Shown here: positions 38,394-49,540 of the stretch, in pieces | How positions within the stretch are numbered: position 1 is the first letter of the stretch | Layout: every line of letters starts with the position of its first letter | Assembly (NCBI RefSeq): GCF_000200735.1 | Contig: NC_014970.1 | Location: 992,001-1,056,000 of the forward strand | Direction of reading: 5' to 3' | Source of the DNA: Mycoplasma haemofelis str. Langford 1 | GTDB lineage: Bacteria; Bacillota_I; Bacilli_A; Mycoplasmatales; Mycoplasmoidaceae | Length of the DNA: 64,000 nt | Program-made: the position numbers and the translations under genes | The notes under the pieces: model-generated | Database searches by the model: none | What the model saw: the letters and a program-made list of their open reading frames with translations, nothing else | Told to the model about the DNA's origin: nothing

Positions 38394-39617
38394 TTAACTT
38401 ATATGCTTAAGTAGAGACTCTGTATCTCTGAGAGATATGGATACTTCCGCTTGGGAATCTAAATCCTTAATAGTAACTCTCCCTTCTTCGCGTTCCCTAT
38501 CTCCATATATAAGAATGGCTTTAGACTTCAATGCAACAGCTCTCTTTAGATGTTTCTTAATGCTATTAATTCCTCAATTAGTCCTAACTACAAAACCATT
38601 ATTTCGGATAGTAGAGATAGCTTCCAATAGATTGGTATCTAAACCTAAAAGGGAAGCTATGTAAATAGGGCGAGGTTCCCGATTCTCCCAAGCATATCCA
38701 CATTCCTCAAGTAAATCCTTAAAGCGCTCTATCCCTATGGCGAATCCCAAAGAAGGAATGGATGCTCCAAAACCATTAAAGAGCTCATCATACCTTCCTC
38801 CAGCAATGACTGTTAAGTCCTTATACTTTCATTCATATATAAGTCCAGTGTAGTAATCTATCCCTCTAACTAGGGATGGATCTCAATTAAAGGAGATTCT
38901 AGATACCTTCAGGAATTCCTCAATTCTGGAGATACTCTCCTTATCTCCATCCGAGAAGAAGGACTTTATTGGGGGAGCATTCTTAACGAAATCAAGCTTA
39001 GAGTCCTCTTTGTCATCAAGAATACGCAAAGGATTGGAATCTATCCTCTCTCTAGAGACTTCAGAAAGCTGATCTTTAAAAGGGCGAAAGTAACTCTTTA
39101 ATTGCTCATTCCAAGCCGCTTTAACTTCCTTATTCCCTAAATAGTTAAGGGAAAGTTCTAGATTTAGGCCGAAGCTTCTCAGGATCTCAGAAACGAGCAG
39201 TATTATCTCCAGATCATCTTCTATTGAGGCGCCTCCTACCTTCTCGACTCCAAATTGAGTAAATTCCCGATACCTTCCTTTCTGAGGTCTTTCATATCTG
39301 AAGAAGGATCCTAAGTAGTAGTACTGAAGGGGAAGTACCTCAGTATGAATAAGCTTATTCTCACAAACAGCTCTAGCTACTGACGCAGTGTTCTCTGGTC
39401 GTAATATGTACTTCCCTCCTTCTATATGAAAGATCTCCTTATTGGAGAGCAGGAAGTCATCTTCACACCCTAAGAAGACTTCCTTATGCTCAAAAGTGGG
39501 GGTTCTGATCTCCGTATAACCGTATCTTTCTAATATCCTCCTAAGCTTAGATGTAATCTCCCTGTATCTGAATATCTCCGTTCCAAATAAATCCCTAGTA
39601 CCCCTTGGTTTTTGCAC
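38394..39617 (-). CDS. hisS: Histidyl-tRNA synthetase
   Basis: 407 aa, GTG 39617 to TAA 38394. Class II enzyme that charges tRNA-His. Begins QKPRGTRDLFG, with motif 2 YYYLGSFFRYERPQKGRYRE, the histidine-A loop LVRGIDYYTGLIYE and motif 3 PSLGFAIGIER, then an anticodon-binding domain. The start follows the pyrG stop with zero spacing. Confidence 0.95.
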
Positions 39618-41186
39618 CTACTTAGATCCAGCTCTTAAGAAGCTCATGAATAAAGGAGATACTTCCATGACAGTAGTATCAAATTCGGGATGGAATTGGG
39701 TGGCTATAAAGAAAGGGTGATTCTTCAATTCAACCATCTCAGCTATTTCCTCCCCCCCCTCTTTGGAGAAAGCTGAAATTACCAAATCAGAGTCTTTGAA
39801 TTCAGGAATGTATTTGGGATTTAAAAAATACTTATGCCTGTGTCTTGAGCATATCTCAGACTTCCCATATATTTCCTTGGCCAAAGTGCCATCAGATATG
39901 GATATCTTCTTGCCTCCCAACCTCATCTCCTTGCTAGATAATTGAATGACTAAATCCAAAGGAGTATCAGGATCTATCTCAACGCTATCACAATCCCTGT
40001 TTAAAGCATTTCTCATGTATTCAATGCATGCCAACTGCATTCCAAAGCATATTCCCAAGAAAGGAATCTTGTTCTCTCGACAATATCTGATGACTGAGAT
40101 CTTGCCAGATACTCCTCTACTCCCAAAGCCGTGGGGAACACAGATAGCCTTATAGTCCTTTAAAACATCCAGATTATCTAGGTCATCTACAGAGAAATAA
40201 TCTATCTTGAGATCTATATTAAGCTCGTGGGAAGCAAGCTTCAAAGACTCTATTATGGAGATATAGGCATCAGAAGCGGCCGAATACTTTCCTGCCATGG
40301 CAATCTTCATGGGCTTCTTATCCTTAGATAGGATCTTGGAAGTTCTAGATATTCAAGCATCTATATTCTTTCCCTCATGCTGTAGACCAAAGTATTCACA
40401 TATCTTCCTATGTATCCCCTCTTCGTAAAGATTCTGAGCTATTAGATATATGCTTTCAGCATCTAGACAGTAAAGGATATTCTCCTCAGGAATATCAGTG
40501 GATTTACTTATCTTGGCCTTTACATTAGCTTCTGGTCTAAAGGGACAACGTAGAACTAGGAGATCTGGACATATGTTGTAGGAGATGAGCTCCTTTAGAG
40601 AATGCTGTGTAGGCTTGGTCTTAAACTCTCCTGAAGTCTTGAGGCTGAATACTGGAGATACATGTATGAAGTACACATTCCTCTCTCCATGTCTCCTTCG
40701 GAAGCGGCTTGCAGCCTCCAAAAAAGGAATGGCCTCTATATCCCCTACAGTTCCCCCTATTTCTATAAGTAGGAAGTCGCTTCCTTTATCTAGAAGGATG
40801 TCAATGGAATCGTGTATCTCATTAATTAAATGGGGAACAGCTTGGATAGTGTCTCCAGAGATAGTGGAACTCTGCTTCTCTAGAAGTCTCTTGTATATGG
40901 TTCCCGCAGTTATGCAAGAATCCTTAGAAAGCTTGTAGTTAATGAATCTTTCATAGTGTCCTAAATCCAAGTCAGTCTCATGACCGTCCTCAGTCACATA
41001 AACCTCCCCATGTTGTTCTGGAGATAAATTACCTGAATTTATATTCAGATAGGGATCCAGTTTGAGAACGGATACTTTGAATCCTAATTCAGTTAGGATT
41101 CTTCCCACATTTGCCATGGTCAAACCCTTTCCCACAGAAGAGAAAACTCCCCCTGTAAAAAAAATAACCTTCGTATCCCTCTTCAT
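39618..41186 (-). CDS. pyrG: CTP synthase
   Basis: 522 aa, ATG 41186 to TAG 39618. Makes CTP from UTP, ATP and glutamine. N-terminal synthetase domain begins with a P-loop (GGVFSSVGKGLTMANVGRIL); LDPYLNINSGNLSPEQHGEV is the expected nucleotide-binding block. The C-terminal glutaminase domain has nucleophile Cys at about residue 380 (FLGICFGMQ) and QFHPE near the end. The usual oxyanion loop is slightly altered (GFGSRGVSGK in place of GFGxRG-xxGK). Coupled to obg (TAATG overlap). Confidence 0.95.
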
Positions 41187-42451
41187 TATGTAGCCTGAAA
41201 CTTATAGTGGAAGTCGTATATGCGGACATCATCCCCAGCGACCGCTCCGGCCTTAATCAGCTCTTTCTCTACTCCTAGGCTGCTTATTTTTTGAAGAAGC
41301 CTAGCGATATTATCGTAAGTATCTAAGGGAATTTTCCTCACCCAATATCGGAGAGAGGGATGTTCTACGTTTCAAAAATTATCCTCTCTACTTATTAATA
41401 TGGAGGCAAACAGATCAGGGTCGTCTGAAATCTCCAAATAATCAGGTTTTTGAGGCGTTATGAAACTACAGGACTCGTAAAACTTAAATATATGTCCTAA
41501 AAGGACATCTATATTCTTATTTTTTAAAACAGAGACTGGAATTACTTGCCTTCCTAAAAGTTCAACTTTCTTCAGAATACATTCGAGGGACTCATCACTA
41601 ATTAAGTCTATCTTATTAAGGCATATAAATCTAGGCTTGTTGAATAACTCCTCGGAGTAAGCCTTAATTTCATTCTCAATGGAGAGAATCTCATTCTCCA
41701 CATCTTCCTCACTGCAATCCACTAGATGCACTAATACTCTGCATCTATTCAGATGCTTAAGGAACTCGAATCCTAAACCCGCTCCTTGGGAGGCATTTTC
41801 TATAAGTCCCGGAATATCTGCAAATACCAGCTTCTTATCTTCATGCACCACAGTTCCCAATACAGGAATAAGGGTAGTAAAGGGGAAGGAAGCTATCTTA
41901 GGTTTAGCATTGGAGATCAGAGATAATAGGGAAGACTTACCGGCATTAGGCTTCCCGAGGAATCCTATGTCTGATATGGTCTCTAAATCAAGAATGACTT
42001 CTAACTCCTCAGCAGGATCTCCTAACTCATATAAATAGGGTGCAGAATTCTTGGGGGACTTGAATGAGGCATTTCCCCTACCCCCTTCTCCGCCTTTGCA
42101 GGCTAGGAATCTTTCCTGGTGAGATATAAGCTCAAAGAGCTTCTCATTATTAGCCCTATTAAAGACATTAGTTCCACAAGGTACCTTTAAATAGAGATCC
42201 TCGCCCCCCCTTCCATGCTGACTCTTATTCCTACCATTCTCTCCATCCTGTGCTTTAAGCACTTTCAAATGTCGAAGGTGGAAGAGGCTATTTACATTCT
42301 CATCGGCCTCTATATATACAGAGCCTCCTTTTCCTCCGTTGCCGCCTGCAGGGCCTCCTAATCGAACTTTACTCTCCCTTCTTCAAGCTATTATTCCATC
42401 CCCTCCTTTTCCGGATTTAAGAGTTATGGAAGTAGACGATATAAACTTCAA
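41186..42451 (-). CDS. obg: GTPase Obg (CgtA)
   Basis: 421 aa, TTG 42451 to TAA 41186. No other start is possible because a TAG lies three codons upstream; TAGGTAAG just before it may serve as the ribosome site. Large-subunit assembly GTPase. Glycine-rich Obg fold at the N-terminus (SGKGGDGII, GGPAGGNGGKGG, GGEGGRGN), then G1 GKPNAGKS at about 166-173, DIPGLI (G3) and NKID (G4), then a C-terminal OCT-type domain ending in DDVRIYDFHY. Confidence 0.94.
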
Positions 42452-42453
42452 AC

Positions 42454-43308
42454 TTACCTAAATAAACGTCAACGTCAGCCTATTAAATAGAAAAGACCGG
42501 TATTAACTAGAGCCACCCCAATTGCCACTATGGCAAGAGTAGTAAAGAAGAATAGAAAGAAGTGAAAGTTACGGGAGGCGTGAAGCCTATTTACATTCAC
42601 GAATCACAGGGTAATTAGGAATATAGGAGGTATTAGCGAGAAGATTAGGGCAGATGTAGAGAAATAAAAGATGAGGGAGGATCAGCCTTTGAAGAAAGCA
42701 GTGGAGATGTTATTATGGGCATTAACAGTCCCTGAGAATGCCACCAGAAGAACAACGCTTAAGGCGGCTATAAGGGAGAGTACAGAGGTTTCTGCTTTGT
42801 ATATATATCTAGAGATCCTGCTATCCCTAAGTCACAGATCTATTAGGGATGCAAAGTCTCCTAAGTAAGAGTGGACTTGCTTCTTTCACTGCTTGTGGCA
42901 GGAGGAAGCGTACTTTCAATCATTAGGAGTTATTAGGGTGAGCTCATCTTGAGCCCTCTCCACCATTAAGATTCTCTTTATCTTATGTATAAGTTTAGAG
43001 AAAGCATTGGTGGGCTCTCCCTCCTCCAGAAGCTTCTTATGGTGTATATCTACATTAGTAAGACTATCGTATATCCTCTTAAGAAAAGCGGGATCAGGAG
43101 TGTGCTCTAAAGCTTCATAATGAGTCTTCTCTTCTACGAATAACTCTCTTATCTCGGGAATTGCAGAAGTCTTAGCTGCCCTATTTGCCTCTATAAAGAG
43201 AGCAGCAAGCTTGGCGTCTTCTAATTGAGCTATCTGTTCGGCCGCTTGATCCAGTCCATCTCCACCGCCCCCTCCAGATTTGGAGCCAGAATTCGCTTCC
43301 TTAGGCAT
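42454..43308 (-). CDS. Conserved-looking multi-pass membrane protein, unknown
   Basis: 284 aa, ATG 43308 to TAA 42454. Residues 1-20 are low complexity (SGSKSGGGGGDGLDQ), then about 120 soluble helix-rich residues. The C-terminal part has about three to four membrane helices (VLSLIAALSVVLLVAFSG, SLIFYFSTSALIFSLIPPIF, FFLFFFTTLAIVAIGVALV). The two parts are joined through a TGA Trp at 42916-42918. It lies between rbfA (8-nt overlap) and obg (2-nt gap), so it is translated with ribosome-biogenesis genes. I do not recognise a family. Confidence 0.75.
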
Positions 43309-43654
43309 CCTCCAAAGATTTTACGGCCTCATCTATTAAATTCTCCACTCTATTAGCTTTGTAGAACTCCTCATCACTTACAAATTTAAGATTAGGCACT
43401 CTATAACGACCGAGATACCCCGATAGGAATTGCTTAAAGAAGGCGTTTAGTCTATTAAGTCGAGAGAGAGCTAAAGAAGGATTAGAGTGATTAACTAGAT
43501 CGCAATAGATAGTGGCATAAGTCTTATTCCTATTTACCTTTACGAAATTAATAGCTACCCTCTTAAAGATGGGATCCTCCAACTCTTCCTGGAGGGCTTT
43601 TAGTAGGAGTCTGTGTAGGTTTTTGGAGAACTTCTTAAATTCAATGCTTTCCAT
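43301..43654 (-). CDS. rbfA: Ribosome-binding factor A
   Basis: 117 aa, ATG 43654 to TAA 43301. Small-subunit maturation factor that acts on the 5' helix of 16S rRNA. KH-type fold cues: ALQEELEDPIFKRVAINFVK near the start and YRVPNLKFVSDEEFYKANRV near the end, matching the usual R-x-P-x-L-x-F-x-D tail. Its ATG overlaps the infB stop by 1 nt, the standard nusA-infB-rbfA order. Confidence 0.9.
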   Translation of the reverse strand: MESIEFKKFSKNLHRLLLKALQEELEDPIFKRVAINFVKVNRNKTYATIYCDLVNHSNPSLALSRLNRLNAFFKQFLSGYLGRYRVPNLKFVSDEEFYKANRVENLIDEAVKSLEDA

Positions 43655-45363
43655 TAAACCAGCTTAAAGGCCTCTATGAAGTCTCCAACCTTTATGTTAT
43701 TCCAGTTATTTACAACAATCCCACACTCCTGATTCTCTGAACAATCCTTAATTTCATAAGCCTCAGTTTTAAAGGACTTAATAGTTGAAGTGTGGAGAAC
43801 TTCTCCATCACGAATTACTCTAACCTTATCTGTCTTACTTATCTTGCCGGAAACAACTTTACATCCAGCAATAGTACCAACTTTGGAGTGATATCACAGC
43901 TTCAGAACCTCAGCCTTCCCAGTAATCTCTTCAACTTTCTCGACAACCTTATTACCCTCGATGATATTTAGAATCTCCTCTTCAATTTCATAGACACTTC
44001 GGAAGTCCTTAATAGTCAACCTCATATCCTTGGCGTTGTTAATGATGGGGTTAGGAATCTTCTGATTGAAGTTAATTAGGATAGCATTGGAAATGGAAGC
44101 CAACTGAAGATCAGCATCTGTAATAGCTCCTATTCCTGAAGCTATTATGGGAATGTTGTATCTGTAGATTATCTCTTGGATAGCCTCCAAGGATCCACTC
44201 ACATCTGCCCTAACAAGGATATTTAGATTCTCGGTATCCTTGGTGGTCTCAAGTATCACACTATCCTTCTGAAGCTCGCTGGAACAATTCTCAAAGAACT
44301 CCTTAGCTTCCTTTTCAGTCTTTAGGGAGATGAATTTATCACCCGCCATAGGAAGCGTTTTAAATCCGGAAACCACAGCAGGAACACATGGAAGAGATAC
44401 CTTTAGATTCTTATTGGAGGCATCTGTCATAGACTTAACCTTGCAGAAGGAGGATTTCATAACTATGAAATCCCCTAGCTTCAAAGTACCTCTACTTAGT
44501 AGGATGGTGGCAGTAGCCCCCATTCCCTTATGCATTCTGGATTCAATAACAGTACCAACGGCAGGCAATTCTTCGGTGGTCTTAAGATCAGAGATATCAG
44601 CCACCAACAGAATAGACTCCAGAAGCTCCTCTATTCCATCCCCCTTAAGTGCAGATCCTTGCACGCACAGAACATCTCCCCCGAATTCCTCCAATACGAT
44701 GTCATGCTCCATCAGAGAATTCTTAAGAGCACCAACATTCTTTATTCCCTTGTCGATCTTATTAATGAAGACTATGATTCGAACCTTAGCGGCTAAAGCG
44801 TGCTGAATAGCCTCTATAGTTTGAGGTTTAATTCCATCATCTGCAGCTACTACTAAAACTACGATATCAGTTACATTAGCCCCACGAGCCCTCATCTTGG
44901 TGAAGGCTTCGTGTCCTGGAGTATCTAGGAACGTGATCTTCTTTCCGTTCTGCTCAACTTGATAAGCACCTATATGCTGAGTAATTCCCCCAAACTCGGA
45001 AGAAGTAACATTAGTTCCCCTTATTCGATCGAGAAGGGTAGTCTTCCCGTGGTCAACATGCCCCATGATCGTAACTATGGGGGTCTTAGTTATTATGTTC
45101 TTGGCATTAGAAAGAGATGTAAAGGAGGCAAATAAGCTCTCTTCAGCTTGCTTTTCCGAACCCTTAAAGAATACTACTTGAAATTCCTTGCAGATACTTT
45201 CACAGTCCTCCTCTTTAAGAATCGTATTAAGGTTAGTGGGTACCCCCTTAATGAAGAGGTGCTTTATTATCGCGCCCGCATCTAGATTTGCCTGCTTTGC
45301 AAAGTCCAGAAGTTTTAAGGGCTTTACAAACGTAAAAACAGATTCATTATCCTTCGTCATCAT
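43654..45363 (-). CDS. infB: Translation initiation factor IF-2 (short form)
   Basis: 569 aa, ATG 45363 (or ATG 45360) to TAA 43654. GTPase that places fMet-tRNA on the ribosome. G1 GHVDHGKT at 101-108, G3 DTPGHEAF, G4 NKID. Only about 90 residues precede the G domain, so the long N-terminal extension of most bacteria is missing, as in other small genomes. Domains II-IV are complete. The start overlaps nusA by 17 nt. Confidence 0.95.
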
Positions 45364-46645
45364 CTACAGATTTATTTGAATGGAACTTCTGTAGAACATC
45401 AACGTTCTTCTTAAGGTGCATTTTAAATATACGATCAGAGATCTTATTGCTATTAGTAAACTTATCATCATCTATAGCTACATAGTCAATTCCCTCATCC
45501 TTAGCTTCCTGAATAGTCTTAAGATTGATCTTCCAGCCGGTTAGCATATAAACTAGTTTGGTATTAGAACCTCTCTTACCAATACAGGAAAGAAGGTTAT
45601 CCAAAGTAGCAACTAAGGTTATTTCGTTTTCATCCTCCAATCTATATCCAAGAATTTTCCCAGTAACAAAGGAGTTAATAACATTCTGAACAGGATCTTC
45701 ATTCCAAAGAATAACATCTATCTTCTCGTTCAAAAGCTCTCTAGAAATAACTTTCAAACGTTCCCCTTTAGGACCAATACAACAACCTACAGCATCTATA
45801 TTAGGGTCGTTGGAGTGAACAAGTACCTTAGATTTGAATCCGGCAATTCTTGCAATAGCCTTAATTTCCACCTTACCTTCGGAGATCTCAGAAATATGTT
45901 TTGCCATAACATGCTTAGTGATCTCGGAATCAGTACGAGATAGAAATATTGGTAGATGTACATTAACTTCAGAGATCTCTTTCACATAGAAGAGATAAGT
46001 GTTTCCTAATACTAAGTTCTCATAGATACGAGTCCCGTTGGGACCATCTATTCAAACTAGATCGCTCCTGAATATAACACCTTTAGCTATTGTCTTGTCT
46101 GGAGCCTCTAAAGATACGATAATCTTCTTAATTGTCCTATCATCCCTATTCTCAATTATCTCTTCAATAACCCCTTCCACCACTTTCCCATGGAATGGAG
46201 TTCACTTTTGGCAAATAGAACGACTTACTTCACTCTCAGTCAGCTTCTTGAAATAGAATTGGATGTTATTGGCTATCTTGTCATCGAAGGATTCAATATC
46301 CACTTCCTGAAAAACAGTATCCCCTACTTTTGGAGAACTTGGATTCTTAGAAGTATTGGGTAAGGAAGCTAATTTAGAAACAGGAATTAAAGTCTCATCA
46401 TCCTCATTTCCCTCTCCATTGTAGTAATCATCAGTAACAACCCTAAGATGCCTTCAAATCTCAATTTTGGCTTTCTTCAGATCCACATCGACATCTATTA
46501 TGTTGTCAGGATATTCCTTCAAGAAAACACTTCTGAAAGTATCCTCCAATAGGCGAGCTACTGTTTCTGGTGAAAGATCATACTTCTCCCCTACAGCAGA
46601 AACCAAGCTCAGTAAAGTCCTATCTCCCTGTTTTCTAATCTTCAT
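45347..46645 (-). CDS. nusA: Transcription termination/antitermination factor NusA
   Basis: 432 aa, ATG 46645 to TAA 45347. Binds RNA polymerase and nascent RNA at pauses. N-terminal domain (SLVSAVGEKYDLSPETVARL), an S1-like domain in the middle, KH1 with IGPKGERLK and KH2 with CIGKRGSNTK. Ends with an acidic tail (SVDDDEG). No C-terminal acidic repeats of the enterobacterial type. Confidence 0.93.
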
Positions 46646-46647
46646 AA

Positions 46648-47172
46648 CTATCTACGCCTATGTGCATTCTCAATAAAGTAAGTTTTAATAATTGTCTCTT
46701 TATTTTTATTGTAGAAGATATCAAAGCTTACACAAAACTCATACATGGTTAAAAAGGCAGAAGAGGTTACACCCAAAGCGCAAGAAAGGGCTAAAGAGGT
46801 GTAAGAAACAGCCGTAGCCGTAGAACTCCCCACCTTGTAAGATACAAGCAGAGATATTATTAAAAGATTATAGGATATAAAGGAAGCTGTTGCCCCTTTT
46901 CAAAAATATTTAAATCGATTGGGTTTTATTATTTCCTTACACGCTCTGTACTCCTTCAGGGAGTAATACATATATACAAGGAGAAGGGGAGCTATTAGCG
47001 GAGGAGCCACGCACAGTAGCACTAGTCCTCCGGTGTTTCCGGTGTTTCCGGTTTCGATAACAGATTTATTAACTAATATTCTTTCGATTACTAATACTAA
47101 AGCTATAAGAAAGTTAAAGAGAAGGACTAGATATCAGTATCAGCTTTTTCATTTAAGTATTAACTGCTTCAT
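46648..47172 (-). CDS. Multi-pass membrane protein, unknown
   Basis: 174 aa, ATG 47172 to TAG 46648. About four hydrophobic helices: LVLLFNFLIALVLVIERILV, GLVLLCVAPPLIAPLLLVYM, FISYNLLIISLLVSYKVG and a Ser/Ala-rich last one. A short GNTGNTGG run comes from a TCCGGTGTT repeat at 47032-47049. Basic C-terminus (ENAHRRR). It lies between nusB (20-nt overlap) and nusA (2-nt gap). Not recognised; part of the set of lineage-specific membrane proteins embedded in the translation operon. Confidence 0.72.
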
Positions 47173-47563
47173 TCTTGAGGAAGTCTTCTAGGACTCTATT
47201 TACTATTCTGTACTCGTTTTCGTCACAATAATTTTTAGCCGTTTTTACAGACTCAGTAATTAACACTTTTATAGGGGTTTTTAAAACGTGAAATTCAGAT
47301 ATAGCTTCTAGAAGTATACTAGCACAAAGGGTATTTAACCTCTCTAGGGATCAATCGGCATTTAAATAGCTCTCTATTACGGATATATACCGTTGCTTAT
47401 TATCTAGGTAGTTATCAAAGATCTTATTCTCGAAATCTGTCCAATTATCCCTTTGATCTGAAAGATCCAACTTTGAGAAATCCTGATCCGCTATTAATTC
47501 TGAATAGATAACTTGTACTACAGATACCCTACGCTTTCATATAGCGCTCGATGAAGTCTCCAT
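47153..47563 (-). CDS. nusB: Antitermination factor NusB
   Basis: 136 aa, ATG 47563 to TAA 47153. All-helical factor for rRNA antitermination. The late half gives the match: W-S-L-E-R-L, then ILLEAISEF, TPIKVLITESVKTAKNY and FLKNEAV, following the NusB pattern of W-x-x-x-R-L, ILR-x-A-x-x-E and the VxINEAVELAK helix. The final VNGVLD-like motif reads VNRVLEDFL. Overlaps the gene upstream by 35 nt and the membrane protein downstream by 20 nt. NusA lies one gene away, which supports the call. Confidence 0.75.
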
Positions 47564-47915
47564 CAATGACAATCTTAAAGTTTAGCTTTTTTAAGTAATT
47601 TACGTGTTCTTCATTACCTATTATCAAATATCACAACTTGGGATCTAACGAATGTACATATTCCTTTCAATTCTCGGCATCTAAGAAAATCATTCTATCT
47701 TTGTAGCTCAAATACTGCTCTAGTAAGGGAGAGTAACCTATAGCTAAGGGCACTAGACTTCCTTCATCTAATCGATTCCTTATCCTAGAGTTACTAAGCT
47801 GCCTAGTATTCCTGTAATTTAATAATCCCCTAAACCGATATTCTAAATAGCTTCTTAAATAGGCAAGCCTAGGCTCTAAACGACTCTTAAATAAAAGATA
47901 CAGCTCCTCTTTCAC
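47529..47915 (-). CDS. Hypothetical protein between rpsB and nusB
   Basis: 128 aa, GTG 47915 to TAG 47529. Basic, aromatic-rich N-terminal half (YLLFKSRLEPRLAYLRSYLE, RFRGLLNYRN), then LVPLAIGYSPLLEQYL, RMIFLDAENW and LWYLIIGNEEHVNYLKKLNF. No membrane helix and no motif I can name; there is no P-loop, so a kinase such as CoaE is not supported. Overlaps rpsB by 29 nt and nusB by 35 nt, which is unusually deep. Reality is supported by continuous code-4 coding between two certain genes. Confidence 0.65.
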
Positions 47916-48675
47916 TAGTTATTGGTCTTGATTGATACTCCTCGGGAATAATTATCTCAGCATCTGATTTGTGAGCCACTACGGTATCCTTCCCTTGAAT
48001 TTCAGCGATAGCATCACAAAGTAAATTGGCAATTAAATAAACGGATTTCATTGACTTATTATTTCCCGGAATAACGAAATCAACTTGATCAGGATCGGTA
48101 TTTATATTGGAAAGAGCAATAACTGGAATTCCAACCTTCTTAGCCTCTTGAACTGCGGCAGCATCTTCTACAGGATTAAATACCACTAGTAAGTTAGGCA
48201 GTCTTTGAAGATTCTTAACTCCTCCATAGAACTTCTCTAACTTGTCCTTTTGCTTGGAGAACTGGATAATCTCTTTCTTAGTGTATCCCTCCTGTAATTC
48301 AGGATTCTCTAGCAATTCAGTAAGTTCGTTTAACTTCTTGATATTCAAACTAATAGTTTTGAAGTTTGTGAGAAGACCACCCAATCAACGTTGCGTTAAA
48401 TAAAGGGCTTCTACTCTGGAAGCAGCTTCCTTGATTATGCCGGAAGTTAATTTATTCTTAACTCCCACAAACATGATGTCAGCACCAGCCTTAACCAAGT
48501 CCAATATATATCCATAGGCATTGCCTAAGAACTCGGAAATCATGTTAGGGTCAAACATATAACGACCCCTCTCCTTCCCAGAGATGTAGTCTTTCATCTT
48601 GGGATTCCAATAACGAAGCCTTAAACCTAGATTACACTCACATTCAACCAGCTTCTCTACGGAAACTACACTCAT
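47887..48675 (-). CDS. rpsB: 30S ribosomal protein S2
   Basis: 262 aa, ATG 48675 to TAA 47887. The conserved QRW-LGG-LLTNF motif is formed only if the TGA at 48382-48384 is read as Trp. LPNLLVVFNPVEDAAAVQEA and GIPVIALSNINTDPDQVDF are the expected S2 blocks. elongation factor Ts (tsf), often next to rpsB, is not here. greA ends 2 nt upstream. Confidence 0.95.
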
Positions 48676-48677
48676 GA

Positions 48678-49151
48678 CTAAAGGATTTGCAAGATCTTAA
48701 CTTTATAAGGAACTGCTATATTTTGAACTTCTACAACTTCCCCAGCTTTCTTTCCCAACATAGCCTTAGCTAAAGGACATTCATTAGAGATTCTTCCCAT
48801 AGAAGGATTGTTATCAACTGATCCCAAAATCTCATATTCGAATTCCACATTTTCATCCATTTCCAGAATCTTAACTTTAGATCCAATCTTCACCACCCCA
48901 GAGGAATCTGTAGTTCCTTCTGAAGAAATAATTTCATGATTATCAAGAATAGCCTTTATTTCAGCGATACGACCCTCAATAACCTTCTGCTTATCGAGAG
49001 CTGTTTCGTAATCCGCATTCTCGGAAAGGTCACCATTGGCTCTGGCGGCTTTGATCTCTTCGATCACCTCCACCCTATCCACATTCACCAAGTTGTTGTA
49101 CTCGGCTTTTAAGTTCTCTAGCGACTCTACAGTCAGTCTATGCTTTCTCAT
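48678..49151 (-). CDS. greA: Transcript cleavage factor GreA
   Basis: 157 aa, ATG 49151 to TAG 48678. Rescues backtracked RNA polymerase. N-terminal coiled coil ends in the acidic tip NGDLSENADYETA (the catalytic D-x-S-E-N-A-E/D-Y motif); C-terminal FKBP-like domain with PSMGRISNECPLAKAMLG and a GEVVEV strand. First minus-strand gene of its run; the 77 nt to ssrA must hold promoters for both directions. Confidence 0.95.
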   Translation of the reverse strand: MRKHRLTVESLENLKAEYNNLVNVDRVEVIEEIKAARANGDLSENADYETALDKQKVIEGRIAEIKAILDNHEIISSEGTTDSSGVVKIGSKVKILEMDENVEFEYEILGSVDNNPSMGRISNECPLAKAMLGKKAGEVVEVQNIAVPYKVKILQIL

Positions 49152-49228
49152 TTGTCTAATTCATTTTAAACTAACTGAAGGTCAAAGTTGTTAAAATTAA
49201 GGATGGTGCCTTGCAGGTCCAAATCACT

Positions 49229-49530
49229 GGGAGTGTTTAGTGGTTTCGACAGTTGGCTAAAAGGACACTGGCTGCAATGGGGTGAGCCCCTTATAGCTCA
49301 AGAGTAAACGCAAACAAACAAGAGCGTGAATCATCAGTGGTAAATCTGCTGATGAGTCAACCTCAGGATCTAGCTTCTCTTTCTTTCTAGAGAGTTAGTC
49401 TCCTCGAGGGGGACATTGTTGAAGGGGGAAAAATTTGTCGCAGGGGGAATTGTCAGCCAAGCTGACTAAGTTGTAGACGCCTTTGTTACTGGTCAATTGG
49501 ATGGGGGTTCGAGTCCCCTCACTTCCACCA
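49229..49530 (+). ncRNA. ssrA: tmRNA (SsrA)
   Basis: 302 nt. 5' GGGAGTG pairs with 3' CACTTCC before the encoded CCA (49528-49530); TTTCGAC and the T-arm GGGGGTTCGAGTCCCC are typical. Frees stalled ribosomes by trans-translation. The likely resume codon is GCA 49310, giving a 26-residue tag ANKQERESSVVNLLMSQPQD followed by LASLSF and TAG at 49388. The tag starts ANK/ADK like other mycoplasma tags and ends hydrophobic, but it lacks the common AFA or LAA end. CCA is encoded rather than added. SmpB is not in the window. Confidence 0.92.
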
Positions 49531-49540
49531 CTTTATTTAA

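Noticed and set aside
47529..47915. Dephospho-CoA kinase (coaE)
   Set aside because: No P-loop or DXD-type motif is present; only position near rpsB suggested it.
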